Part shown: piece by piece, positions 33,553 to 44,094 of the stretch
How positions within the stretch are numbered: the first letter of the stretch is position 1
Layout of the letters: each line of letters begins with the position of its first letter
From: Yponomeuta sedellus
Lineage: Eukaryota; Arthropoda; Insecta; Lepidoptera; Yponomeutidae
Reading direction: 5' to 3'
DNA length: 64,000 bases
Assembly: GCA_934045075.1 (NCBI GenBank)
Contig: OW203725.1
Location: 17,482,269 to 17,546,268, forward strand
Made by a program: the position numbers and the translations under genes
The notes under the pieces: generated by a model
The model's input: the letters and a program-made list of their open reading frames with translations, nothing else
What the model was told of the DNA's origin: nothing
Databases searched by the model: none

Positions 33553-33800
33553 ATATGTGGGGAACATCGATTTAATTTGCCCCAAAATTGAGGATTTTTG
33601 GTTATGTTTGTGGGTAATTTAGACCGTTAGACTTGGCAACACTGGTTGTGGGTTCAAAACCGGCATGTTTTTCAAAAATTCAAAGTCAGTTTAAAAGTTA
33701 TATATCTACATTAGTAAAGTAATAGTAGCAATACCACTCGCTAAAAGTGCAGGAAAACATCGCGTGGAAATCTTAGTGTCAGAAGTGTTAACGTAGCTCA

Positions 33801-34555
33801 GCGCTTGCTACGTACAATGGCCCAACTATGAGGCTAAGAGCAGAAATCTTAGGTCTAACTGAACCACCTAACCCACTTGCATAAGTTGCATATTTCATAA
33901 AGTCGTCGTATAGGTAATTTATACTGAGAATGTATGTTAACTACTTTAGAAATTATTAAAAAAAAAGAATTAGCGAAATCGGTTCAGCTGCTCTCGAGGT
34001 TTGCGCTTACCAACACATTCAGCGATTCATTTTTATATTATAGAGATTGCTTAAATAATGGTAATATGATGGGTCTAGGTAAACCGTTTGTTTAGAAATT
34101 GCTTGAGAAACCAGGAGATTAAATCTAGTTTCTTTTCGACTATTGCAAATGCTCCGGAAGTAGGTAACCAAACCCTAAGATTAAAAATTACCTTGCGAAC
34201 CGCCTGATTCCCACAACAACCACAAGATCCGATAGCATCGATACGGCTAATCGTTCGATACCATTGGTGTATCGTAAATTGCGATTGTATTCGATTTGCT
34301 GGTAACGAGTGCCGTTCTCAGGAGCCCCGCCGCGGCAGGGCGTGAGGGGGCGCGGTATCGCCGTGTGAGATCTGGGCATCGATTTTGGCTAAATTCATCG
34401 GAATCGAGAAGTCAAGGGTAAATTGCCATTACGGATATAGAAACTACGATTTTATATTTGATAGTTGACCGAGGCCGGTCGACCGAGATCGGTCCAAGTG
34501 GCTTGACGGGGGTGGGTCATAGGTATAGAGTGTCGTCACAGGAAGTGGCGTTTGA
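33801..34555. other. Repeat scraps and unassigned sequence
   Basis: 33,820-33,840 (GGCCCAACTATGAGGCTAA) matches the LINE end at 597-613 in reverse. 33,960-34,050 is a TTATAATATTAGT-family piece. 34,200-34,380 is GC-richer with an unrecognised 63-codon minus ORF. Confidence 0.4.
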
Positions 34556-34559
34556 ATAA

Positions 34560-34855
34560 AAAACAAGGTGGCCATGCTCCACCACAGAGGCCCAATGGTG
34601 GGGGCTTGCAAGACTAGTGGCTAGTCTTACTGCCATAAGTTATGAATCCGCCCTAAGGCCTCTGAATCGGCTTAACGACTGCCATCTATCAAGGGCAGCC
34701 GGCACCAGCTGCTTAAAGTACCTTGCGAAACATTCACATTCACTAGCGTTAGTCATAGACGGTCACCCATCCATGCACTGAACGCGCCCTATGTTGCTTA
34801 ACCTTCGTAATTGTTTAAGATCAGTCAGGCAGCCGGGGCTACGAGCGATTCATAG
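34560..34855 (-). mobile_element. 5S-headed SINE, second subfamily
   Basis: Plus-strand CACCACAGAGGCCCAATGG, GACTAGTGGCTAGTCTTACT, GACGGTCACCCATCCATGCA and CTACGAGCGATTC run in the same order as the 12,013 copy. The tail is shortened, with about 40 bp fewer at the 3' end. Confidence 0.85.
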
Positions 34856-35102
34856 ATACATAGATAAATAAGTTTAGTGTACTATACAAATTGTGAAGAA
34901 AGGATGGATTTTAAGCCAGGGGAATAGATAAATTAATTACGGGCAAGTGAAGGCTGAATCAAGACCGTTGGGAATATAACTGTAATTTTAGGAATTGTTT
35001 TAATTTTAATGTCCATTTTAATTAAGTTAACCTCATTTAATTTTTTGTCAGTGTGGCCTCGGTGCAGTGTGCTGTCGGCATTTACTAGGACAGTTCAGCC
35101 CC
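34856..35102. other. Unassigned
   Basis: AT-rich, with nothing recognised. Confidence 0.35.
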
Positions 35103-35638
35103 CCAACTTGTCAGTAAATTGACAGATAGAATTATCGTGTTAGCGAAAAAAAGTTGCCAGCTAAAATAGTGATGTACTTTAGTCGATAGATTTAACAACA
35201 TAATCAATTATTTTCTTAGTACTGTCGTTGATGACAAATCACGGAAGTATTATTTATGAGATAATTTTAACAGGATGTAACCTGAATAATATAAAATATT
35301 CTCATGACATAATCACTTTTTTTTCTTTATTCTGCTTAATCCAAATTCAAAACCTGATGATTGACAAGCCTGAAAAACCCAATATTAATAATATAAATAC
35401 ACTAAAATCTACAAGAAAACTAAAAATGAGAATTTAGTTTAATTTCAATTATTGATTTTATATTATTTGAAAATCTAATTGAATTTAGAATAAAATATTA
35501 GGTTTTGGGTTCTATACTTTTATTCTGAATCGGACGATATTAACGTAGATAAAAATAATCAGTATTTGAATCGCTTACATGAATTACATATGTATCTACG
35601 ACATCGTCAATCAAATGATCTAATTTCGTCATTTTATC

Positions 35639-35895
35639 TTAAACTTTTTTCGTGTGCTCTATACAGTCCGCCCAGCGTTGAGATGCCACCAAATTTAAGC
35701 CATCTTCAAATAGTTTTTTGACTTCATTCATTTTAAAGCTTTTATTGTTTCTTCCGACATAACCCTTAACTTGTGCCCAAACCAATTCTATTGGGTTCAA
35801 TTCGCAATGGTAGGGAGGTAATAGCAGAATTGTGACACCATACTGAGCGGCAAATTCTTCCACCGCATATTTTACATAACCAGTTTTATTTTAAT
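35639..35895 (-). pseudogene. Transposase C-terminus (DDE, Tc1/mariner-like)
   Basis: The open frame reads YHCELNPIELVWAQVK, the conserved block around the last catalytic acidic residue of Tc1/mariner-type DDE transposases (PP(Y/N)SPDLNPIE.(V/L)W). It is followed by RNN..F and RWADCIEHTKK, the usual C-terminal end. There is no start codon of its own, since the frame is simply open from about 35,895. The upstream DDE core with the first two Asp residues is deleted. It cannot be active. Confidence 0.75.
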
Positions 35896-35905
35896 TATAT
35901 TCTTT

Positions 35906-35974
35906 TTAATGCATTAACCCGTGCTAAGGACAACTTAAAAAACCTATTTATAGGCTAAAAAATCCACCCATGCC
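35906..35974 (-). repeat. SINE A tail inside the transposase remnant
   Basis: TGCATTAACCCGTGCTAAGG followed by AACCTATTTATAGGCT is the SINE A tail in reverse. Confidence 0.75.
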
Positions 35975-35975
35975 A

Positions 35976-36053
35976 TGATAACAGACCATACCACGATAAA
36001 CAGACCGTTTGGATATGCCCAATATCTCAGCAGTCGTTGAAACACAATCCTCA
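35976..36053 (-). pseudogene. Transposase helix-turn-helix remnant
   Basis: The minus frame contains TAEILGISKRSVYRG, a typical N-terminal HTH (recognition helix ISKRSVYR). It lies upstream of, and in the same orientation as, the C-terminal fragment, separated by a SINE A tail in place of the catalytic core. Confidence 0.6.
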
Positions 36054-36594
36054 TTTATCGGCATATCATACGGTGATTCAGAGCTTTCTTATCTAAAAAC
36101 ATAATTAATTGTAAGTAGTAGAAACGAAACTGAGGCACAAACAACCGACACACAACATTTTAGGCCAAACTGGAATTGACGTGAAAGATGGGTGTTGCGA
36201 ACAACCAAAAATATAATATCAAAGTTGGCAATCACCACATTTTCTAGTAAAGAAAATTAAATAAAAGTGTTCAATGATATATATATCACTAAAAAAGTTT
36301 GTATTCATCATGTCTTTTACATAGCTTTCGAGAGTTGTGGGATAAATCTATAAAATAAAATAAAAATAACCTAAGTCTATATTTTATGTCGATTGTGTAC
36401 ATCCCTATTATTTTTCTGTCATAAACTGGATAAGTTAGGACTTAAGTTTCGTACATGGTCCTGTAAAATAAAAATATAAAAAAAAATCATAAACTGGTCA
36501 CATCGCAAATGTCAATTTACTGACTAAGTTGGTGGAATTGATTGCCATGGAGCGAAAAGCAAATGAGTGCCTTTCTTAATGCTTTAATCCTTTA

Positions 36595-37182
36595 TGCCAC
36601 ACCTGGCAATAAAGTGGCTTTTTCCGCACGCTGCGCGTACGGAAAAAGCCGCTTTCTGGCCAAGTGTAGACATAAAAAGATGTACACAACACGGGAGGTA
36701 ATAAAGAAAGCTCTCGATAGCATATTTACGTCCCTCGCTTGCAGCTCGGGCTGCAAACTTCTGCGATCTCGGCCTTTCTTTGCATTACCACCCTAGTTGT
36801 GTAATGTACTATTTTCATCTCGTCTAACTCGGAAAGAGTGTTTATGCCACACTTGGCCAGGTGTAGACATAAAAAGATGTACACAACACATTACACCCTA
36901 GTTGTGTAATGTACTATTCTAATACAGTTGCTCAAAAAGTGGCGTATTACAGGGACGTAGGTATAGCGTGCGGGATGGGGGCTGTTTACACACGCGTGCT
37001 TTTTTTTTACCTTTACCGCACTCGTGCCTTTTCTTTCTAAACTGTCAAAATAATGTCTATTAAAAAGAAAAACCAACCATGAAGTTTTTACTAAAAAAAA
37101 ATCATAGAAGTTTTTATGAGCTACTAACACGCTGCGCGTACGGAAAAAGCCGCTTTCTGGCCAAGTGTGGCATAAAAACTTT
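36595..37182. repeat. Cluster of GCCGCTTTCTGGCCAAG fold-back repeats
   Basis: GGCTTTTTCCG and its complement flank a 13-nt loop at 36,618-36,653. The stem extends with mismatches to CTGGCAATAAAG/CTTTCTGGCCAG. CACGCTGCGCGTACGGAAAA recurs at 37,129, TAGACATAAAAAGATGTACA at 36,668 and 36,864, and CCTAGTTGTGTAATGTACTA at 36,792 and 36,896. ORFs here are repeat-derived. Confidence 0.7.
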
Positions 37183-38076
37183 TTTTTCTGTATTTAGTTC
37201 TTTAGGTAGGTACTCGCTGAGGTGGGATGAAAAGTTACGTATTGCAATCGAGTGCAAAGATTTTTCACCTCGTGCTCTTTCGATTCTCTCTTTGAAACGG
37301 TGTAGATATAACTTAAAATAAGAAAAAACAAACACATGGTAGCACACGCGTTCTATTAAAATGTAGGGCTGCTGGAAATGATTGCGGGCTTTACCTCTGA
37401 GCCCACAATTTTCCCTCATTAGTTATCGGCGACGACTTAATGATCGCTATTATCTACGTGGAGGCCGAATGGATTTAACACGAAGCTCGGAAGACTTACT
37501 GGTCATTATGGCCCTGTTTCTCGGAATGAAGCGGAAAATTCTTGTTAGAATCAGAAATAAGTAATTTAAATCCATAACCTACATTACGTGCTTGAAGCTG
37601 TTGGTAGTGGCGATAAAGCAATTAAAAAAATATATGTTTTTTTTGTTTTTGGTACTAAAGGCATCCGAATTTTTTTTGGGTAACTTCTGCCAGATATAAT
37701 ACTATTTTCAATGTACAATTTCGTTAAAATTTATCTCTGAGTACTAAAGAAAACTATTTGAGAACAGTTAAATAGTCTGTATAAAAAAATTATCTAGGAA
37801 TATGGCGATGTGAAAAAAGGCACACATAAATTTTACTTTTTAGACGAACAATTTATGTTCACTTGTGGGAGGCGGCTGTAATCATAACTTTATAAATACA
37901 CGCTACTTCCATCCGCTGTCCACTTTCAAACACTTTTAATTCATTTTCCCTGAAGAAGGGTGCCGAAGTCCGTTTTTTTGTGATATCCTGGTTCATCTAG
38001 GTCTAATCGCAACCATCGAGGTCAACGAGTAAAAAAGTTTAATGCCTACTTTTTCTGGCTCTTTACATCCGTGGCC
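37183..38076. other. Unassigned AT-rich sequence
   Basis: 37,945-38,030 (CCTGAAGAAGGGTGCCGAAG) resembles the CGTTTCGGC fold-back family at a distance. The rest is unassigned. Confidence 0.35.
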
Positions 38077-38213
38077 GTGGTAGTATCTTTATGTAGTCTG
38101 TGATGCTAATAGGAGATACTTCATATCTGCTATTAGCATCACAGACTACCTAAAGATACTACCACTAGCAATAGCAGATACGAAGTATCTCCTATTTAGT
38201 CTGTGGTGAGTAC
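38077..38213. repeat. Two interleaved inverted repeats
   Basis: Arm 38,077-38,112 pairs with 38,130-38,165 (36 bp, one mismatch, 17-nt loop). Independently, 38,109-38,131 pairs with 38,173-38,195 (23 bp, one mismatch). The second set is followed by TTAGTCTGTGGTGAG, a decayed copy of the first arm. Two alternative hairpins are therefore possible. Confidence 0.85.
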
Positions 38214-38514
38214 TGAATAAAAAAATAAAAGTTTTTTTTTAATATCTTTATTTATTTCGGGACTTAATAATACTTTGCAATAGGTAGGACATACTTATAC
38301 CCAAAGAGTATATAACCACTACCTATAGGTACCTACCCGGAAGGGTTTTTAAAGAGTTTTTTTTTAACATTGCACATATGATTATATTGTTGTCATAATT
38401 CTTTAGTGCATGAAGTAAATATTGTACTTATTAGAACTTTATTCTAGCCAACCAAAGTGTGACGGATATTTCATGTAAGATCCGCGGCGCCGCTGCAGTC
38501 CAGTGAGTTAAGAC

Positions 38515-38772
38515 ATTTTTATCCTTATAGTATTTTCTAAGGTTAACACGAGCTGTAGACATAATTAAAACTGTTTTTATACGGATTTATGCTCGTTTAT
38601 TACATTTTTACAATTTTCCAACGTTTCGGCACTTTTTCAGGTGCCGTAAAAACAGTTTCAGTCATCCGGGACCACGGCACCTGAAAAAGTGCCGAAACGT
38701 TGGAAAATTGTAAAAATGTAATAAACGAGCATAAATCCGTATAAAAACAGTTTTAATTATTTTTATCCTTAT
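38515..38772. mobile_element. Fold-back element with perfect 86-bp arms
   Basis: Arms 38,561-38,646 and 38,675-38,760 are exact reverse complements over all 86 bp, with a 28-nt spacer. ATTTTTATCCTTAT occurs at 38,515-38,528 and 38,759-38,772 as a 14-bp direct repeat that may be a target duplication. The arm carries CAACGTTTCGGCACTTTTTC, the core of the 5,272 element. Confidence 0.85.
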
Positions 38773-39551
38773 TTATATGCGGGCAAGGGTGGATGGGTGA
38801 TGGGGTATGCATTTGATAGTACCTACATCGACCTTCACATACTCGTACGTGGACTGGACACATGACAACAAAATATAAAGACCGTCCTGCCGTCGACTAC
38901 ATGTTTGCAGATGTCTTTCTTCAGCCGCTGAAGACAAACAACAAAAAAAACGCCGAAGTTCAGCGCACAGAGTAGATACATTGCGTTTGTTTTTATTTTT
39001 GTATTTTATTGCCTTCCAGTGAAATAAATAGCGCATTCGACGTCATTGCGCAGTCTGGCGCGCTTTCATCGGCGCGCGCAGGTGGCCGACACACGATCCG
39101 GCATTGTGCGCGGCGCAGGACGATGCGCGCATCGCCTCCTATGTCGACCGTTTTATCTCCGCAGCTGAAAGGAATTCTTTGCAGATACCTCTCAATCACT
39201 GACGATAATGAGGCATTGAGGCAAAGATTAATCGTATCTACAGATCATCAACTAGGTTCAACTTTAACCTAACCCTCAATTCCGGAAATACCCCAATTAT
39301 TGTTAATTAAAGCACGCCACATCTTTCTACCAAGAACGTTTTACCCACACCCTTGCTTTCTACCCTCCGCCATTGTAATCCAGCTGTACACAGCAATATG
39401 CCTCAAATCGTCGGTCGAGCAAGCTGGTGGGTATCCTGCAAGTGGTTTGCCAGTTCGTGGTCTCCACAAAGAAACTTTTGTACTTCATCAGTTATTGGAT
39501 CTTTGGCACGATGTGAGCCCACTACTGCTTCAACTTGTTTAAAGCTGTGCC
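38773..39551. other. Unassigned; GC-richer patch
   Basis: 39,040-39,140 is GC-rich (GCGCGCTTTCATCGGCGCGC). 39,300-39,545 is open on the minus strand over about 50 codons ending HLQDTHQLARPTI, not recognised, perhaps retroelement-derived. Confidence 0.35.
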
Positions 39552-39880
39552 CCACAAAGCTCTCGTGGCCTAGTCGAACCGAGTAATTGGAATCAATCGT
39601 TTCAGTTAAGCAACAACAGGCGCGGTCAGGTGCACGATGGGTGACGGTCTCGTGACTACCGCTAGTGGCATTTTTTCCAAGCGTATTCGTGCTAGACACA
39701 TTAAGCCGTTGTTGCCGACTGTCTTGTAATGGCACTTGTTAACTTCTAACTTAATAACTTCTGACTGTAAGGACCGCCACTGTCTTACAATCCTCTACCA
39801 ACCCATGGTGGAATATGGCCAACCTTCCTGCGATGCAGGAAGAGATCCGTGCCTCAGCAGTGGGGACATACAAGGGACTA
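39552..39880 (+). mobile_element. 5S rRNA-headed SINE
   Basis: CTCGTGGCCTAGTCGAACCG, GTTAAGCAACAACAGGCGCG, GATGGGTGACGG, the body GCCACTGTCTTACAATCCTC, and the tail CCTGCGATGCAGGAAGAGAT and AGTGGGGACATACAAGGGA. Its last bases encode the first ten residues of the downstream ORF. Confidence 0.88.
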
Positions 39881-40856
39881 CTTCATCTTGTTAATCTTCA
39901 CTAGTATTTTACAAATTAACGGTGCAGGGTTTAGCATTCCTTTTGCAGACGAGGCCTTGAGCTTGTGGCGGGCGCGTTGTCCTAATAGTGATCTACCGGA
40001 GCAGCCTGAACATCAGCGGGCTTGGGACGAGGAGCTGTGCAAGGTCACCTTGGACTTGTTAATAACTGTGAGCTCTGGTGCCAAGCGGGCACGTTTACTG
40101 GCTGCATCCCAGCCAGATGCGGGAATTTGGCTACATACGCTGCCTTCACCGCAACTGGGTACTTTTTTGGATGATGGTTCCCTAAAAATTGCAGTGGCAT
40201 TGCGTTTCGGCTGTGTAGTTTGTCAGCCGCATCGTTGTTTCTGTGGCGCGGAGGTCGTTTCACTGGAGGGCCTCGGGCTCCACTGTGTTAGAAGTGCGGG
40301 TAGACTTTCTCGTCATCGTGCTATCAATGATATCGTTCGGAGCGCTCTCATCTCAGCCGATATTCCGGCGGTTCTCGAACCGCTAGGATTGAGTCGCAGT
40401 GATGGGAGACGTCCGGAGGGTCTCACTTTTATACCATGGGAGAGGGGTCGGTCAGTACTTTGGGACGCGACGTGTATATGCACATTCGCTCCATCACGTG
40501 TTGGCACAACATCTGTCACCCCTGGAGCCGCTGCAGAACAAGCAGCAAGGCAGAAATGTCTCAAATACGGGCCGCTAATGAGCAATTATTTTTTCGTGCC
40601 TCTAGCATTAGAGACGACTGGAGTCTGGGGTTCGCAAGGGAAAACTTTTATCAAAGAATTAGGGCGGAGCTTGAGGAAGCGTGGTCTTGACAAACGCTCA
40701 GGGGTATTTCTGATGCAGAGGATCTCCCTTGCTGTGGGTCGGAGATGTCTCAGGGTGGTCTATTTCATTGACGCTTTGTATTTTATTAAGGACATTCTTT
40801 ATGTAATATTGTATATAATAGTTATGACGACACGATTGTGGATTTGCTTAGTTTAA
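39849..40856 (+). pseudogene. Retroelement-type protein, C-terminal part (longest ORF)
   Basis: 335 codons without a stop. The ATG and first ~10 codons are SINE tail; family-like sequence starts near residue 24 (AGFSIPFADEAL). Residues ~80-300 show RARLLAAS, LGTFLDD, a Cys/His cluster LRFGCVVCQPHRCFCGAEV, GLHCVRSAGRLSRH, RRPEGLTFIPW, WDATC and FVPLALETTG.WG, then QRISLAV. I recognise this order from long invertebrate proteins that also carry a reverse transcriptase. The Cys/His cluster followed by RP(D/E)G and WDAT suggests a PD-(D/E)XK-like nuclease, but the usual RPDG reads RPEG here. After QRISLAV the frame leaves the family. No RT remains, so it is a truncated, probably inactive fragment. 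Confidence 0.6.
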
Positions 40857-42159
40857 GTTGACTTTATAATTGTGCATGTGACATTTTTCCTTATTGTTTT
40901 GAAAGAATAAACATGAGTTAATCTTAAAGGCTGTAACAATCATTAGTTCTTTGGAGGATTGTCTTATTTCTGATGTGATCCATCAAAGAGACTTCGAACA
41001 GAGCTCCTTCCACAGTAGGTACGCGGAGCGACTCATCGGTGGACTAGTTTATTGTCCAGCACCCATGTAAATAAATATAGATTAAAAACTGAAATGTCGA
41101 CCTACCCACAGTGCATTATCAGAAAAAAATAAAAGTAAATAGTTCTCAGGATCTACTTAATCTTTGCGCGAGCAGTCCTGACTCATCCTTGCGTGCGCGC
41201 ATAAAACAAGGGTGAGTCAATTCAATCGTAATAAAAAGCGTTTTGTATGGTGCCCGTTGTATGAATCCAAGCCGAGAGCACATGCGCCCTTCAATAAGAT
41301 TTGCATTTGATTTGCGTTTTTTTTTTGCAGGGCCAATAGTGATTTATTGACCCTGTTGTGTTTTTTCTGGAACGATGGTATCTCAACTGTTCCTCAAATG
41401 GGCTGAATGTTGCGAAAAAAAAAAACTTTTGAAATAGATTTCCTTGAACAAATATTTTAATTTATCACCATTCAAATCACAAATTAAGCAGTCTTTTAAT
41501 AATCATAAGATCTGGACAACATATACCTATTACTAATAAAGACTTATCAACTGTACCTCACAAATTTGATTTATATTGAAACTGTAGAAGACATTTTGAT
41601 AAATTAATAGTTCAACTAGTTCTAGGGTATTTTTTTACCTAACTAGTTAGAAAATAAAAAAAAACGTTAAGTGTATTTTATTACTAACCAGTTACACAGC
41701 AAATTTCAATAAACACGATCGCGACACATGCCCGCCCGTATCCTCAGTACGTTCCTAACGTCTCAAAACTAATTGCGTTTGGCCAAACGCTCGGTGCATT
41801 TCCATTTTGTCATTAGCTATCAACTATTAATTCCTAGATTATAGCCGGTATAGGGGCTCGCAATTTTCACGGCAGCTGCGCCTTGCCTATCAGTGCAAAA
41901 AGTTATCGGCAAGAAAGCCACCTGGCGCTACTGATTCATATTCCTTGAGGAAGAACATTCGCCACCCATAGGTGGTTTGTACTCATGGCACTGGCACGCG
42001 ATCGTGCGAACGATTTACTCTCAAACAGGGAACACGAGAGGCCGGCAGAAATACAAGCATTGTAGCTAGCATGTTGCATTTAAAGATTCGGTAAAACAAA
42101 TGTAATGTGTAATCCTTAATGTGGGACGAACTAAAATCACACATTTAATCTCTCTCTTT

Positions 42160-42204
<45 letters not shown>

Positions 42205-43327
42205 TCACACGCGCGCGCATTTTAATTAATTAGTTTGATTTCAAGTGTGAGTTTATAAGTATTTGAATGAAAATAATACTGATTTATAATGTAAATTTAA
42301 TTAATGATAACTGATGCTTGATAAAAAATTGAAAAATGTTATAAAAATGCTAGCTGATTATAATATTTTTCCAAGTGCGAGTTTGTCCGCGTAGTAGAAG
42401 TTGTTATATTATTACTAGACTAGATTAGACTAGTAATTCAGAACCCTTCGGAAAGATAAAAGGTTTTTAATCCACCCTATAAACAAGGTTACCTCTAAGT
42501 GGGCCATGCCTGAAACACATTAATTAGAGTTTGTAATTCACAAGGACTTTCGAATAACTTTTGTTCTATTTTTTTAATAGTACTGTGTTAAATAGAATTC
42601 CTTGAAATTATTATATTGACACATTAACAAAAAACTATTTTACTATTTCCGAACTAAAACTTACGCAGGCACTACTCATTATTAGTAAGGGTATATCTGG
42701 AGTTAACTTAATAATATTGACTTATTATCTACCACATAAAAAAAAATCTGTTTATTCTACTTCAAAATCCAATTAGATTCATAGTTAATATCCCGATGTC
42801 GGAGTGATTATTAGACAGATTGTCACAACCGCAGTTAACGACTTGTTCAGTCGTTAAGGTAATGCAACCCCTGATTAACTCATTAAAGTGGGCTGAAAAG
42901 ATTGCAACAAGTTATACTGCAAAACAAGTAAGTAAGAAAGAAACAAAACAGGCGCCGAAGAAAAAAGTCACACTCCTGATTAAAAAATTGCATATCATGT
43001 CTCATGCAGTTAGCAAAAAGCAGTCATTATGCAAATAGATGCATCAATAATAAATAAATGCTTATGCAATATTCTCGTCTCATCAAATCGCAACAACTGG
43101 TCTATCCGGCTTCCATACGCTAATGCTCCGTAGGGTTGCCACAAGTTGGTCTTGATGTGAGCAAACTCATGTTTTTGTTTCTTTACCTCATCTGAGCACG
43201 TTTGTTTTCATTTTTATTAATTGTTAGCCTTTGTTTTTGCGCATTCATGTAAGAAATAATAAAAACTACATTTCACTAAAACACATTTCAAATGAAACCT
43301 TGTTTTTTAGCTAGTTAAATTGATTAA
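40857..43327. other. Long stretch without gene; small palindromes and AC repeat
   Basis: TGACTCATCCTTG (41,179-41,191) pairs with 41,207-41,219 with one mismatch. GCGTTTGGCCAAACGC at 41,775-41,790 is a perfect palindrome. AACTAGTT-based arms lie at 41,612-41,646. The 72-codon ORF at 42,820 is Lys-rich and unrecognised. Confidence 0.4.
42162..42199. repeat. CA dinucleotide microsatellite, 19 units
   Basis: A CA run of 38 bp is preceded by a CT-rich tract and followed by a short CGCGCGCG. It is expected to be length-variable. Confidence 0.95.
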
Positions 43328-43465
43328 GGGCTGATTTTTCAATAGTCAGATAACTTTTATCTGAGGAATAAAAATGGTGGATAACATAATTTTCATACAT
43401 AATTCTGTCAAACCGCCATTTTTATTCCTCAGATAAAAGTTATCTGACTATTGAAAAATCAGCCC
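43328..43465. mobile_element. Harbinger-type MITE
   Basis: Arms 43,328-43,380 and 43,413-43,465 match over 53 bp with one mismatch. The element starts GGGCTGATTTTTCAATAGTC and is flanked on each side by TAA, a 3-bp duplication typical of PIF/Harbinger insertions. It is 138 bp and non-coding. High arm identity suggests recent activity. Confidence 0.85.
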
Positions 43466-43639
43466 TAATTTAACTAAATCATTATGATGAAACAAAATTT
43501 TTAATCTTGCTATACGTCATAGAGTAAGTTTTAACTGTCTTATAAGTCTTTTTACAGTAAAATATATTTCAGTTTCTTACGTTACAGGAAATAATTATTT
43601 ATCGCGTCAAATTTGATACGAGTCAAGTAGCGGATTAAC

Positions 43640-43832
43640 TTATCTTCTCTCTTCTGTAATATAAAAATGAATCGCTGAATGTGTTAGTAAGCGCAAATCT
43701 CGACAACAGCTGAACCAATTTCGCTAATTCTTTTTTTAGAATATTGAAGTACGAGGATGGTTCTTACGGAGAGAAAAAAAATAAAGAATCGAATGTTAGG
43801 CGGTACGAAGTTCGCTGGGTCAGCTAGTAGGT
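43640..43832 (-). repeat. TTATAATATTAGT-family repeat, reverse
   Basis: AAATGAATCGCTGAATGTGT, GCTGAACCAATTTCGCTAAT and GTACGAAGTTCGCTGGGTCA are the complement of the 50,380-50,605 copy. Confidence 0.65.
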
Positions 43833-44094
43833 AAGTAATAATGGAAATAGCGCCCACTAGTGTCAACCCTGCAGACTTCCCACGTGGCACTTCCGATAGC
43901 ACCTGTGCGCATCGTAATCAGCGTCGCATCTGCCCAGGACAACCTACTCATTGCGCAATACTTAATGGTCGGTGTGAATGCACTGTCACTGGCCAGATGG
44001 TCGGATGTCGCGACTAGCCAGCGCTAAGTAAGGCATTGTCATAATTATGCGATGCTATAAAGATTGCCTTTTCTCAGACGTAGTCTTGGATAGA
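43833..44094. other. Unassigned
   Basis: Slightly GC-richer, with nothing recognised. Confidence 0.35.

Larger units (their letters stand above)
32704..33644. mobile_element. Non-autonomous hAT-like element
   Basis: The 941-bp insert begins CAGCGTTGCC and ends GGCAACACTG (9 of 10 inverted). It is flanked by GTTGGGGG and GTTGTGGG, an 8-bp target duplication with one mismatch. CAG-starting ends and 8-bp duplications are hAT hallmarks. It encodes nothing. It carries nested pieces: an inverted pair of SINE A tails (32,965-33,082) and a SINE B in reverse (33,383-33,552). Confidence 0.78.
32650..33800 (+). mobile_element. tRNA-headed SINE C split by a hAT-like insertion
   Basis: GAGGTGGTAGCGGAGCGGTA to TAGGTTGGGGG (32,652-32,703) is the tRNA-like head, and GTTGTGGGTTCAAAACCGGC (33,645 on, B-box) plus the body AGTAGCAATACCACTCGC to about 33,800 is the rest. 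The break falls in the variable region, between the two boxes. Confidence 0.8.
35103..36532 (-). mobile_element. Decayed DDE transposon with 22-bp inverted ends
   Basis: CCAACTTGTCAGTAAATTGA (35,103 on) and the complement of TCAATTTACTGACTAAGTTG (up to 36,532) are inverted ends that differ only by one extra base. Between them, on the minus strand, are an N-terminal helix-turn-helix remnant (35,976-36,053) and a transposase C-terminus (35,639-35,895). The middle of the gene is missing, and a SINE A tail (35,906-35,974) sits at the junction. No TA is seen at the borders, so the superfamily is uncertain: Tc1/mariner-like by protein. Confidence 0.7.

Noticed and set aside
39403..39735. 110-codon minus-strand gene
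   Set aside because: The first half is the 5S-SINE in reverse. The second half is open but unrecognised, so no gene is claimed.
42820..43038. Lys-rich small protein gene
   Set aside because: Low-complexity AAA/AAG-driven frame without conserved features or gene context.
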